A stretch of DNA of 64,000 nucleotides. Source: Liriodendron chinense (lineage: Eukaryota; Streptophyta; Magnoliopsida; Magnoliales; Magnoliaceae). Each line of letters starts with the position of its first letter. Within the stretch, counting starts at the first letter, position 1. Below, piece after piece: positions 21,201 to 32,930 of the stretch. The stretch lies in contig ML058477.1 of the NCBI GenBank assembly GCA_003013855.2, positions 2,046,001 to 2,110,000 of the forward strand, written 5' to 3'. The translations under genes were made by a program, and so were the position numbers. The notes under the pieces are model-generated. The model saw only the letters and a program-made list of their open reading frames with translations, was not told where the DNA came from and ran no database searches.

Positions 21201-24071
21201 GTTGAAATATTTATATTTAGGTCGAGATGAGACATATCCGGTGGTGATCTCTTTGCATTTGGATGAGGAACAAGAGAGTAGGCTAATAGCCACTCTAATA
21301 GAGCATAAAAGTGTCATTGGATGGTCGATTGCGGATCTCAAAGGCATAGACCCACTGATTTGTACTCATCACATACACCTTGAGGAGAATGCGAAGACAT
21401 CTAGATAACCACAAAGACGACTCAATCCAAACATGAAGGATGTGGTTAAGGCCGAAGTGGTGAAACTATTGGATATAGGTATCATTTACCCAATATTCGA
21501 TAGTCAATGGGTGAGCCCAACTCAAGTGGTGCCTAAGAAATCCAGAATAACCATCGTAGCCAATGCCAATAATGAACTCGTACCAACCAGAGTCACTACC
21601 GGTTGAAGAATGTGCATTGACTACAGGAAGCTAAACACAGTTACGAGGAAAGACCACTTCCCCCTACAGTTTGTTGATCAAATTTTAGAAAGGTTAGGGG
21701 GTCATTCCCATTTTTGCTTCGTTGATGGCTATTTAGGGTACAACCAAATAGAGATCGCCCTAGAGGACAAAGAGAAAAAAAAATTCACATGTCCATTCGG
21801 TACTTTCGCTTATCGAAGGATGCCATTTGGACTATATAATGCCTCTGCCACTTTTCAGCGTTGTATGCTGAGTATTTTTTTTGATATGGTGGGGACAATT
21901 CTTGAAGTCTTCATGGATGATTTCTTTGTATTTGGTTGTAGCTTTGATGGTGCCTTATGCACTTGAAATCTGTTTTGAAAAGATGTGAAGAGAAGAACCT
22001 TGTGTTGAATTGGGAGAAATGTCACTTCATGGTTCAAAAGGGAATTGTACTTGGTCACATCATCTCACAAAATGGAATCGAGGTGGATAAAGCTAAAATC
22101 AATCTTATCTCTTACCTTCCACCACCCAAGAGCATACGAGATATCTGGTCCTTTTTGGGACGCGCCGGATTTTATAGACGGTTCATAAAGGACTTCAGTT
22201 CACTCTCTCGTCCTTTATGTAACCTACTTCAAAAGGAGAACCCATTCGAGTGGAATGAAGATTATCAAAATTCCTTTACCAAACTTAAAGGTATGTTGAC
22301 ATGTACTCCCATAATGCAACCACCTGATTGGAGCCTTCCTTTTGAAATTATGTGCGATGCGAGCGACTACGCTATTGGGGCTGTGCTAGGCCAAAAAAAG
22401 AGAAGAAGCCATGTGTCATCTACTATGCAAGTAGAACCTTAAACTCATCCCAAGCAAACTACACTACTATAGAAAAAGAACTTTTAGCAGTAGTTTTTGC
22501 CTTGGACAAGTTCAGGTCCTACTTGATTGGATCCAAGATCATCATATTCAGCGACCATGCCGCGCTTAAGTACCTTCTCTCTAAGAAGGATGCTAAGCCA
22601 CATTTGTTAAGATGGATCCTCCTCCAAGAATTTGACATAGAAATACGTGATAAGAAAGGAGTAGAAAACGTAGTGGCTGACCATCTCTCTCGACTTGTTC
22701 TCACTGATTCCCCTAAGACGACCGCGATCAATGACATATTCCCTGATGAACAACTTTTTAAAGTCTCCCAATTGCCATGGTAAGCGGACATTGCTAACTA
22801 TCTTGCTACAGGTACAACTCCAACACATTGAAAAAAGCAAGATATAGATAAGTTCTTCAACGAGGTGAGGAAATTCCTATGGGATGATCCTTACTTATTC
22901 AAGTATTGTCCTGATCAAATTATAAGGAGATGTGTGCCGGATGATGAGCAACATAGTATCATCTCCTTTTGTCATTCTCAGGCGTGTGGTGGCCACTTTT
23001 CGGCTAAGATGGCCACAACCAAAATTCTGCAATGTGGGTTTTATTGGCCCACCATGTTCAAGGACACCCATGAGTTTGGTAAAACATGTGAGCCTTGTTA
23101 GAGATTGGGAGGAATCTCCCGTAGAAATATGATGCGACTCAATCCCATCTTACCAATCGAAAATTTTGATTGTTGGGGCATCGATTTCATAGGTCCATTC
23201 CCATCTTCTTTTGGAAACCTATATATCCTGCTTGCCGTTGACTATGTGTCCAAATGGGTCGAGGCGATTCCATGCCGGAATAATGACCATAAAACAGTCA
23301 TTCGTTTCTTAAAAGAGAATATTCTTTCCTGATTTGGAACACCTCGAGTCATCATAAGTGATGGAGGGTCTCACTTTTGTAATCACCCATTTGAAGCCTT
23401 AATGAAGAAATATGGCGTCAATCACAAAGTGAGCACTCCCTATCACCCACAAATAAGTGGTAAGCTGAGATATCCAATAGGGAGATTAAACATCTTTTGG
23501 AGAAAATAATGAACCCCGATCGCAAGGATTGGTCGCTTCGACTTACCGATGCATTCTGGGCTTACCGTACCGCTTTCAAGACCCCCATTGGAATGTCTCC
23601 CTGTAGACTTGTCTATGGGAAAGCTTGTCACTTGCCCGTGGAGTTGGAACATAGGGCTTATTGGGCGATAAAGAAGATGAATTTTGATTTTGACAAAGCA
23701 AGCTCGTTGCGCAAACTTCAATTGAATGAACTTGTGGAACTCCGGAACGAAGCATATAAAAATGCGAGAATTTACAAGGACAAGACGAAGGTATTCCATG
23801 ATAAGAACACTCTTCGTAAGACATCCACGATTAATAAAAAAGTCCTTATGTATAATTCTTGCTTACACTTATTGCTGGGAAAATTGAGATCTCGATGGAC
23901 CGGTCCCTACATTGTACAAACTGTCTACCCATATGGGACCGTTTAGTTGTTGAATCCAAGGAACGACAACATTTTTAAGGTGAATGGTTAGCGATTAAAG
24001 CCGTTCTTTGAGAAGTTTCCTTCAGAAGGTATGTCCTTACCTCTGACTGATCCTGTGTATCCGGATGTTTG
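21201..24071 (+). pseudogene. pol: Athila element A RT-RNase H-integrase, second (duplicated) copy
   Basis: Sequence restarts at ELKYLYLGRDETYPVVISLH, a segment that belongs upstream of RT, then runs RT (FMDDF present near 21910), RNase H, integrase (WGIDFIGPFPSSF, ISDGGSHFCNHPFE) and the pol end near 24071. It is highly similar to the first copy, so it is a tandem internal duplication of about 2.6 kb. It keeps the uninterrupted reading IEHKSVIGWSIADLKG at 21300, the empty-site version of the CACTA target. Stops at 21406, 21604, 21964 and 22780, plus frameshifts, inactivate it. Confidence 0.88.
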
Positions 24072-25211
24072 ATCTCCTAGTCTGATGGAGGTATAGAGTA
24101 GTTAGGATTAGGATTTTGTTGCTTTTGTTTACTTTTTCATAGGTTTGTTAGAAGGAGGCAGAATTCCACTTTTCATTCTCTCAGGCACTATCATTGCTCA
24201 CTCCCCTTTATTTTCGAATTGCTCTCATGTTTTGCTCATTGCATATCTTTTACATTGAGGACAATGCAAGATTTGGTTGGGGGGTGTAAGATCAGTAGGA
24301 TGAATCCAGTGTTTTGTAACATCTCAAGCAATTATGTAGGAACTTTGTCAATTTTTCAAAATTCAAAACTCCGTTGGAAAACTTTGTTTCTATGCATTTG
24401 GGATGGTGTGAGTATAAGAAAAGGGAAAAGTAAAGTGAGTGAAGTTGAATATCTTGAGCAATCTCTAAGATACTAGTTATATATGTGAATTCTCCTATTT
24501 TTATGATTGATAGAATTTCTAAACACTTTTACACCTAGTTCACATTACACGATTCTCACGCTTTGAAAGGATTATGTAGAATTGTGAATTGGTGAAGTTT
24601 GGATTTGAGGTGTTGAGAAACCAAGCCGGGGTACTTTGTCCATCCTTGTCCATGGGAAAATAACGAAAGATATGGATTTCTAAAAATCCTATCTAAGGAA
24701 AAAGAAAACAGAAAGGAAGGATGAAAATATGGGAATGATGGAGAATACGGTGGAAAATTTCGAAAAGGGCTACCTATTACCAACCGGGGGATGGTCTACC
24801 CATAACCAAAGCCGGAAATGGGATGTAGTGTGAAAGCCGTTGGAAGGACGGTAAGGCAAATTCCTGTCATAGGCTTATTGTTGATCTATATACCGTTAAA
24901 TCCATACCTTAAGTAATTCACAAGGAAGGTAACCCCGAAAATCCATGAGATGAACATTCACCGTGTACACTAGGTTAAATTGTTTGGATTCTTCTATTTA
25001 TTAATCAATCAGCGGGAATTTCATATAAGTACTTGTTATATTATGAGAAGGTTAAGGTCTCAACTTCTATCACTAAGTTTTTCTGATTCTTGCACTCGCA
25101 TATCATTAAGTATATAGAAACATGGTTTCTGAAGGAGAGTTGGGTTTTGAAGAATGAAATTTGTTTCATGCATGTTTTGCTCGGGACTAGCAAAATGCTG
25201 GTTGGGGGGTG
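24072..25211 (+). other. Athila element A 3' untranslated region and polypurine tract
   Basis: Non-coding. It contains TTGAGGACAATGCAAGATTT and GGTTGGGGGG at 24250-24285, matched inversely by element B at 52555-52600. The polypurine tract GGTTGGGGGGTG at 25200-25211 immediately precedes the LTR start TGTTGAGC. Confidence 0.75.
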
Positions 25212-26500
25212 TGTTGAGCTCTTAAATGTGCATATTCTAACCCCATTTTATCACTAACAATGCTTGAAATATATGATTAAAGACCCAACTAATGCATGGT
25301 TTTTGTGGTTATAGGAATAAGAGAGTGCATTCATCAATTGAAGACTTAAAGACGTTATTTACAAGCATTGAAGATTACAAGACCAAGCGTTAAAGGATAG
25401 AAGAAAGAAAGCAGAAGAAGACAATGAAGACCGGTCGTCCGACCGGTCGTCCATAGCCCAGGACCAGTCGTCCGACCGGTCTGAACACTCAACAGAAGGG
25501 GCCCTGCGGTCAAAACGCACTGGACCTATCGGACCGGTCGTGCGACCGGTCGTCCGACCCATCGTTGAATTAAAATATGGGTATGAATTTGTGAAAAATT
25601 CTCTGGACTGTTTTTGTGTTTTTAAGACCGGTCGTGCGACCGGTCGTCCAGGAGCTCAGACCGGTCGTGCGACCGGTCGTCTACATAACAGAACGTGTTC
25701 TACAAGCTCCGATTTTCTTTGCACAGTCCTGTATTTCTTGCGCAATCCGGAACCTTGTGCACTATTCTATAAAAGGGGACCTATGACTTCTTCCTAAGGC
25801 ATCCTAGAAGAGATTAAGCACGGTGGGAGACGGCGGAAGTCAGATTTGAAGTTCTACAACTCCTCCTAGTTTGTTCTTTTAGTTTTATATTTTGTTTAGT
25901 TATTTTCATGTTTCCTTGGATCATGAACGGCTAAACCTCTTAGCTAGGGCTAAGAGGTGAAGCTTGTAGTGAATTCAAGATGTTTCAATTTGTTTGATTT
26001 GGTTTCAAGTTGGATTATTAGTGAAGAACAATGGTTTGAAGTTTAAATAAAGTTCTAAGTAGTTTTTCTTAATCTTATGATGGCTCATGGATGTTTAGAA
26101 GAATTGCTTGAGTTCTTAATTGTTTTGAGCTAGTCTAGACCTGTATGATCCGAGGAATTGGATTCAATACGCTCTAGATCGATGATTTTCATGTGGGAGC
26201 TTCACACCAAAAGTCTATTTTTCTGGAAATTCTGGATTATGTGAGATTGTGTATGTGATTTGGATCAAGTTCAAATCATGATCTAATTATAATTAGTGTT
26301 AGAACTTAGAAAAAAAGAGAATAAGAACTTGCTCGTCAGCAGTCCTTCTTTTGTTTTTTTCCTGTGTTTCTTTTATTCTTGGGGAATTCTGAGTATAGAG
26401 ACATTCATAGACAATCATAAGCAATCACAAAGTGTACACAAGAGGGAGATATCGCAAGGCGAATTTTATTCCAGAGATTCTGAGATCTTTTACATTCCAG
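25212..26500 (+). repeat. Athila element A 3' LTR (right end uncertain)
   Basis: Starts TGTTGAGCTC directly after the polypurine tract. It holds the GACCGGTC palindrome cluster and a TATA box (CTATAAAAGG) near 25769. It shares GCTAAGAGGTGAAGCTTGTA with the LTR of element B. The 3' end cannot be fixed without the partner LTR; by analogy with B it should fall about 0.8 kb after the TATA box. Confidence 0.7.
25431..25682. repeat. GACCGGTC palindrome cluster in Athila A LTR
   Basis: Multiple copies of the 8-bp perfect palindrome GACCGGTC, often as GACCGGTCGTCCGACCGGTC pairs. Positionally equivalent to the clusters in both LTRs of Athila element B. Confidence 0.92.
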
Positions 26501-26707
26501 GCTGTGATACTGGTCACGAGCCTTTAATTACATCAATGGTTGATCACCCTTGATTGGAAGGCAAAAGACTAATCCGCTGGGGATTATGGTCTTGAGTTCA
26601 TGGTCGTTTAGACCTTTGTTTTCTTGTTATGGACTGAGCCACATTTGTTAGACACGCCGGATGTCTATGTCCCATTTTCTTTCGGACTGTCCGGGTTGAG
26701 AGACTGT

Positions 26708-27015
26708 CAGGATTCGAGTGGTGCAACTCGAGGCCCGCGCCTGTTACTGTGAACAGGTGACCACTGGAATACACGATCCTTGAATGTTGGTCGGCATAAC
26801 CAATGCCCGCGCCCGTACTTTTATGACGGGTGACCTTAGGGGAGCACTCCGCAACGTTCCCGAATAAGGTTTTTAATCGAGTGGTGCAACTCTGGGCCCG
26901 CGCCTGTTACTGTGAACAGGTGACCGCTGGAATACACGAACATTGAAATGTTGGTCGGCATAACCTAAAGCCCGCGCCTGTTACTGTGAACAGGTGACCT
27001 TAGGAAAGCAATCCG
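26708..27015. repeat. Repeat, about 163 bp x 2, with CCTGTT...AACAGG hairpins
   Basis: CGAGTGGTGCAACTC recurs at 26715 and 26878. CCCGCGCCTGTTACTGTGAA then CAGGTGACC recurs within and between units. The arms CCTGTT and AACAGG flank ACTGTG, giving a small hairpin. Confidence 0.85.
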
Positions 27016-27528
27016 CAACTGCCTCATCAGCTCAACCGACGGACCCGTTGTCGATGGGTAGGGCATCGACTGTCTTTTTCATAGTGGCAGTCCATAGCAA
27101 GATGTTTCAAGCTTAGTAAGAACTCTTTGTTTGTGGTTTCTCGTGGTAACCATAACCCCTTAGGTTTAGCCTCGGACCTTTATCGGAGATGAATAGAGCT
27201 TTGTACGGTAAAGTAAATGCGTTTCTTCTGGAGTCGGGCGACTCGTCTTCGAGAATATTCTTTCTTCTGAGTATTTTCAATGATCTATTTGGGATCAAAT
27301 AGGCTTTATCGGGCCAAGATCTTTTGAGGATCCAAATTCAATAGGCTGGATCGGCTATTTTCGATGCCTGCAAGTGGCTAAGTATAGGGTCCGATGGACT
27401 CCTGTTCATGCCAATTTCTTATGAATAATGGGGATCGGTGCCCCATAAATGCTTAACTCGGCTGTTGGATAGCTGAGTACTTTAGCTTTGCCTCGGCGTC
27501 TTTGAGATCGCGGTTGATTTCATCTGGC

Positions 27529-27960
27529 ATCAGCCAATTTTCAAGCCAACAGGGCACTTTCCAGGGCTGAAAATGACTAAGCAGTGGACCTGTTTGCGGT
27601 CTAATAAGGGGAATCGGTGAATATTATCGATGACCATCTTAGAATAGGGGTGGATTACGTCGACGAAGATCACGGTGCGATCGCGTTTCGATTTACTTAG
27701 CAGAAGTCGATTTTCGGGCCAACAGGGCACTTCCCAGGGCTGGAAATGACTAAGTAGTGGACCTGTCTGTGGTCTAATCAGGGTATTCGGTGAATATTAT
27801 CGATGACCGTCTTGGAACAGGGATGGATTATGTCCACGAAGATTGCGGTGCGATCGCGTTCCGATTTGTTTAGCAGAAGTCAATTTCCGGGCCAACAGGG
27901 CACTTCCCAGGGCTGGAAATGACTAAGTAGCGGGCCTGCCGACCGTTCGATTAGGGTATT
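27529..27960. repeat. Tandem repeat, 173-bp period, about 2.4 copies
   Basis: The anchor CCAACAGGGCAC recurs at 27546, 27719 and 27892, exactly 173 bp apart. Units include TGAATATTATCGATGACC and GGTGCGATCGCGTT and differ by scattered substitutions. Confidence 0.93.
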
Positions 27961-28308
27961 CGAGGGTCCTGAGATCGGATAACCTCGTCGCGGTGCATGA
28001 TTATGGTGTATCATGTCATGTAGAAGAAAAGTTTTCCTCTCGGGCTCAGTCCAATTCCGCCCGATTCTTCTCGTTTTCGGCTCTTTCGGAAGGATTTTTG
28101 GAGCTGCCAAATTGGCTAAGTGTTGGTCATTTTGGACCAAAACACTGATTTAGGCCATTTATCATTGACCGTTGGAGAATCTGATCCGATGGATGGATAG
28201 AACTCATCGAGACGCATCTAGGAGAGGTGGTTTCATCAAAATTCGATCTCGGACGAAGGCGGGCCGCGCGACGGAAGGTCCACCCCTCCCATCAACGTCC
28301 AGGCGCAT

Positions 28309-28336
28309 GGGGGGGGGGGGGGGGGGGGGGGGGGGG
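28309..28336. repeat. Poly-G run (28 bases)
   Basis: Uninterrupted G run inside the GCGCATGTG array, directly after the word GGCGCATG. Length in the assembly may be unreliable. Confidence 0.95.
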
Positions 28337-29199
28337 TGTACAGGCGCATGTGGCCATTTTGCAGGCGCATGTGGTGCTGTACATGCTTTCAAGCGCATGT
28401 GGTTGGGGAGCAGGCGCATGTCTTATCTCTCGGGCGCATGTGGAGGTGTTTTTCATGAAAAATGGGAGTCCGGAAGCAATCTCGGCGCATGTGGTGGTGC
28501 ACATGCGCCTGGGGCTCCAGCTTGGGCTCATGTCCCTTGTGGACTTAGCGGATTTTCATGTTTTTCCGGTGGGAAAAGCCGGCGCATGGGTGGAATAAGC
28601 CGGCGCATGTGGGGGATAAGTCGGCGCATGTGCCCAGCACTTAGAAATTTTCAGGATTTTTTCCTGAACTTGGGATTCCGGCAAGGAAATCCCTTTCCGG
28701 CGAGGGAATCCACTCCGGCCAAGGCATCCGGCGAGGGGAAAGAAAGCAAGCGCATGTGGTGCTTACATCACGCTGAGGTCGGCAGGGGATGATCTCGTGC
28801 TGATGAAATGAAGTGACATTGCTATTTATAGGGGGTAATCGGATTAGGGTCCGGTCCGGCGGGTATTTCCCGGCGCATGTGCCAGAAGCAAAGCCAAGCG
28901 CATGTGAGAAAAATGCACCAGGCGCATGTGGAGGATCCGGGTGCATGTCCTTTACCGGTGCATTTTCCGGCGCTTTTCGAAAAAGTGTTTCATTCACTCC
29001 ATTTCACTAATAGGGTGCAAGCGCATGTGGTTGGAGGCCAGGCGCATGTCCTTTGTCGGCGCTTTCCCACTACTTAGCTAGATTTTCAGGATTCCAGCAC
29101 TTAGAAAATTTCAGGATTTCAGCTCCGACGGGGGACCTCCAAAGGACAGCTACCTTTTATAGACATGCACTCACTGTCGCCAAGCCACTTCTAGGCTAT

Positions 29200-29765
29200 G
29201 ATTGACCTCCTGAATGAACGGGATGGGGTGTGGAAGTCCAGATGTTGCCAATTTTGGTACTTCCTTCCTAATTTGGAGCCTCCGGGTCGGCTTGTCGTAT
29301 AGAACGTTGTTCCGGGGGGCGCGCGCATCAAAATATGCATCGTAATGACTTCAAACTTGCTATTTAAGGGTTTTGGGGTGCTCTGGATCATTTGGCGGTG
29401 AAGCGCATGTCCAGTTCCAGTCTGAAATGGTAGCTGTAGGCTTACAGACCTTTTTGGTCAGTTCCGAGCAGGGATGGAATGCATTTCGAGGTGCGCGGGT
29501 AAAAATATGCACCGGATGACTTCAAAACGTACAGGTTAGGGGTTTTAGGACATTTTGGATCATTTGACGGTGAAGCGCATATCCAGTTTCTCTCTGAAGT
29601 GGTAGCTGTAGGCTTACGGACCCTTTTGGTCAGCTCCGGGCAGGGACGAAACGCATTTCGAGGTGCGCGGGTAAAAATATGCATCGGATGACTTCAAAAC
29701 TTATAGGTTAAGGGTTTTAGGATATTTTGGATTATTTGGCGGTGAAGTGCATGTCCATTTTCGCT
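29200..29765. repeat. Tandem repeat, about 171-172 bp period, three copies
   Basis: TGACTTCAAA recurs at 29346, 29517 and 29689. Units share GGTAGCTGTAGGCTTAC, GCATTTCGAGGTGCGCGGGT and GGCGGTGAAGCGCATGTCC. The sequence is unrelated to the 173-bp array at 27529. Confidence 0.9.
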
Positions 29766-29988
29766 CCGAAATGCTGTTTACGAATTTTGATCGCTACCAA
29801 GCGATCAGGGTTGTGCTGGCGTTTGCAGGGCTTTCCCGACCTCAAAACTGATCCAAATTATTTTCAATAGACCACGGGATGTTGTTTTACAATGGGTGCA
29901 AATTTGAGCCCCAAAAAGTGCCCCCCCGGTGTGCTGCGCTGGATGCTTACGTCATGCTAGTGCAGTGCACCGGTCCCTTAGGCTCAAG

Positions 29989-29997
29989 TATAAATAG
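29989..29997 (+). promoter_or_regulatory. Possible plus-strand TATA box of the plant-mobile-domain gene
   Basis: TATAAATAG about 1.1 kb upstream of the ATG at 31084. A 3' splice-like site (TTACGCGTTGCAG) at about 31068 would allow a leader intron. Position and motif only. Confidence 0.35.
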
Positions 29998-31083
29998 TTG
30001 ACTCACTAAGTCATTCCAAAATTTTTTGAGTAAAAAAACCCAATTTTCCCAAGGTGAGAGAGCTCACCCTTAGGGTACAGGCGCATGTGGTCCCCTTGTG
30101 GGCGCATGTGGCCTACCATCCATTTTCCGACGGAGGACTTAACTTCAGGCACATGTGAGATGCCATATGGGAATGGGCGCATGTCCCAGGTGCATATGGT
30201 TCTGGGCATGCGCCCAGGGCACTGCCAAGGACTTTTATTTTTCTGAAAACTTGAACATAGGCGCATGTGAGATGCCACATGCGCTTGGAGATTTGGATTT
30301 CAAACTTACTCTCTTTCTTCTTCTGAGCCGGGAGCATGTTAGACTGCACATGCGCCTGAGGCCTTGTGTGATGAACTTGCACTCACACATTTTGTGGACT
30401 GGGGCATGTGAGGGGCCACATGCACCTGGGGCTCTACCTTGGGCGCATGTGAGCCCAATTCTTAGTGAAATTCTGTATGTTTTGGCCCTGCTTTGCACTC
30501 GGTGAAGAAATGGCATTTTCGGCTCCGTTTCTCAGTCAAATTCAGTGCTGTCTGAGACTAGATCACTTAAAATTCAAGCACGTTTGGAGCTTAGTGCCTT
30601 GGGCCTGCAGTTGGCTGCTTACTTTGGCCTATCGCAGCTCATGACTGTCTATTTTAGACACGTTCAGGGTATGTCTGCCAGAGAGCGCTTATAGCGTCCC
30701 GATTGCTTGTAAAGTTGCTGTGCGAGAACAGTTGCGTATGTATGATGCTGAAACTGTTTCCTGACTCTGTCCAGTACCTACTTATAAGCACCTGGACTTG
30801 TCAAGGCTGCTTTTTAGACTAAATGCACGGATGTATTGTGGGTTCAATCTGTGATTTTATGTGTGCATCAATCACATGTATGCGTGCATGTATGATAGCA
30901 GTTGCTTTGTTGTGAAATGCGTATGATGATTGATATGCTATGCTCTTGATTTTATTGCTTTCATGCTCTTCATACTATGCTTGTGTTTTGTGATATGATT
31001 TCGTTAGGCTATTTGCCCATGTGTATTGAGTCGTTTTCTAATGTTGCTCTGTTTACGCGTTGCAGTGAATTGCAGTAGCGACA

Positions 31084-32303
31084 ATGGGATCTTCTGGTGA
31101 AACCTCTGGGTCGCATGCTTCTGGTCCGATGCCGATGAAGCGCGGTCGGAAAAGAACAACTAAAGGTCCTTCTAACCCTCCTCCTCCAAGACGTAACTCT
31201 CGCTTCTTTCCTACGGTCGAACCCAAGAAAAAGGATTTCTAGGAGCGTATTGGGCAGCTTCCTCATGAAGTGCTGGTGCGCATCTTCGTCAACAAGACAG
31301 CGCCTGAACCTCCAAAGCGGGGAACAGAATAAGAGTGGGTCTACTGGTAGGCCCAACTTGCTGGTGTGGCAAGTGCCATCGAGGCAGGTCCTCAAGATAT
31401 ACCTGTACAAAATGTAGAAGAAAACCTGACAGGTCAGAAAGGCAAGAAGAAAGGAGGATGAGGAAAATAACCGATCAAGGCACTCAGTCAAGCAGAGCGA
31501 TTGACACAACTCCTAGACTTGAAATATGAATGGATGAAGATTGGATGGGAGAGCAATAAGATCACTGCTGAGCGTGGCATCTGCATCACGAACCCCTACG
31601 ATGGCGAAGTCATCTTGCACCAGAAGTCTCTTATGAGGTGTAAACCTTTTTCGAGCATCGAGCCATCTGATGTTCGTAGACCTAGCCAATTCTATGGAGT
31701 GGAGAGATGGTCTTCAGTTCCTGAGAGATTACTCACCGCCACCCTGGGAAGCAACGGGAAGCAACAGAAGGTTGCTGAGATTAAGGAGATAACTTTCCTC
31801 ATGCCTACATGTGATCCGCATGCACCTTATCCGACTCATTTCTTTGAGACGGTGCGTTAAAAATTCCTTCCTATGAGCACGTCCGAAATGTGGGAAACTT
31901 CGAGCTTCCGTACCTGAGGGCATCTGAATCGTCGTGACAGCTACATCCCCTGGGCGAAGGAGATTCTGATCCGGCACGAGGTTGTGCTGAGGGAGGTCGA
32001 GCTCTATTATGCCATCGAGGCGACTGCCGGCTTCTTTCCGCGAGATCCGACGATTCTCAGGGGCTTCTTAAATTACTGGAGTTCCGTTACCAACTCTTTC
32101 CATCTTCCTCAAGGAGAGATGAGCATAACCCTCTGGGATCTTAAGATGATGGCGGGCCTGCCCATACGCAGCGGGTATTATCACGAACATATCCCCTCTG
32201 ATGAAGAATTGTCTGGCTTCAGGCACGAAGGTGATCGGAAGGCCTATCATTCCAAGGCATGTTTGGGGTTGTTCAATGAATTGCAACAATTTGATTGCAT
32301 TAC
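31084..32303 (+). pseudogene. Plant mobile domain gene, part 1 of 3
   Basis: Starts MGSSGETSGSHASGP with a basic nuclear-type stretch (KRGRKRTTKG) and a proline run. The N-terminal half of the plant mobile domain follows: LREVELYYAIEATAGFFPRD, LRGFLNYWSSVTNSFHLPQG and SITLWDLKMMAGLPIRSGYY. Intact members are found in retrotransposons and in host silencing-related proteins. Stops near 31241, 31330, 31349, 31456 and 31858 make it a pseudogene. It is cut after codons for FDCIT by the element at 32304; the next residues (KIHYEDWSVYF) follow in frame at 48945. Confidence 0.85.
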
Positions 32304-32638
32304 TGTAAGACCCGTACCCTGAAGTGCCCTCCGTACGTTTAGTTTCTGGTACCGGTACGTCCCGGACGGACCAGATTAGCGAGCCTTGATCGCGACCCTG
32401 ATTTAGTACCGCAACGACCCAAGACCTATACCCCGGCGACCGCGTAGGCGCGGCCATTCCAACACCGCGTGGCACGCCTCATTGCAATACTCGGTGTGAA
32501 AGATGCGTACTTTTGTGCAATCCGAGGTGGGCCGCACAACGCGTGTGTGGCGTGGGTCCCACTTGTACAAATCCCAATGTTATAGGCAAAATAATGGAGA
32601 TCAACTCAGCTATTAAGATTTTACGTGGACACCCATTC

Positions 32639-32930
32639 GACTCTCGAGATCATATGCTCGAGAGTCGCAGATTGGGTAAGTGCGGGACGCCCATCCGACT
32701 CTCGAGATCATCTGAGTGAGAGTCGCAGATCAAGTAAATACGGAGTGCCCATCCGACTTTCGAGATCGTATACTCGGGAGTCGTAGATTGGATAAGTACG
32801 GGACACCCATTTCGACTCTCGAGATCATATGCTCGAGAGTCGCAGATTGGGTAAGTGTGGGACGCCCATTCAACTCTCGAGATAAGCTGAGCGAGAGTCG
32901 CAGGATGGACAAATATGGAGCATCTATTCG
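32639..32930. repeat. Tandem hairpin array, 58-59 bp x 5, in the 5' LTR
   Basis: Units start at 32639, 32697, 32755, 32814 and 32872. Units 1 and 4 contain GACTCTCGAG and CTCGAGAGTC, perfect 10-bp inverted arms around an 8-bp loop. The others are degenerate versions of the same hairpin. Mirrored at 42476-42767 in the 3' LTR. Confidence 0.93.

Larger units (their letters stand above)
1..26500 (+). mobile_element. Athila-lineage Ty3/gypsy element A, partial and degenerate, with nested insertion
   Basis: A plus-strand LTR retrotransposon whose 5' LTR lies left of the window. Domain order is gag, aspartic protease, RT, RNase H, integrase, long 3' UTR, polypurine tract and 3' LTR. The protease motif DLGASVNLIP, the RT motif FMDDF and integrase phrases such as VDYVSKWVEAIPC are typical of the Athila lineage. 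The element is interrupted by a CACTA transposon at 2878-18967 and contains a tandem duplication of RT-RNase H-integrase. Many stops and frameshifts make it non-functional. The right boundary is inferred (26.2-26.6 kb), because no 5' LTR is available for comparison. Confidence 0.85.
28296..30450. repeat. GCGCATGTG motif array with inverted pairs
   Basis: At least 25 copies of GCGCATGTG or one-base variants in two clusters (28296-29060 and 30070-30450). Perfect inverted pairs with 9-bp arms and a 6-bp loop occur at 28485-28508 (loop GTGGTG) and 30261-30284 (loop AGATGC). Other imperfect pairs lie near 30149, 30330 and 30405. Confidence 0.92.
26501..31083. other. Repeat-rich non-coding region, probably 3' UTR/LTR end of the right-hand Tat/Ogre element
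   Basis: No protein gene is supported. The region holds four distinct repeat blocks (listed separately) and TATA-like boxes on the minus strand near 28824-28834 (CTATAAATAG) and 29148-29158 (CTATAAAAGG). Long LTRs and tandem-repeat-rich 3' UTRs are known for Tat/Ogre elements, and this block lies at the 3' side of such an element (pol on the minus strand at 62439-64000). I could not define TG...CA ends. Confidence 0.45.

Noticed and set aside
28172..28792. 206-codon Gly/Cys-rich open frame
   Set aside because: It arises from the GCGCATGTG array and a G run, in a repeat with open frames on both strands; no domain.
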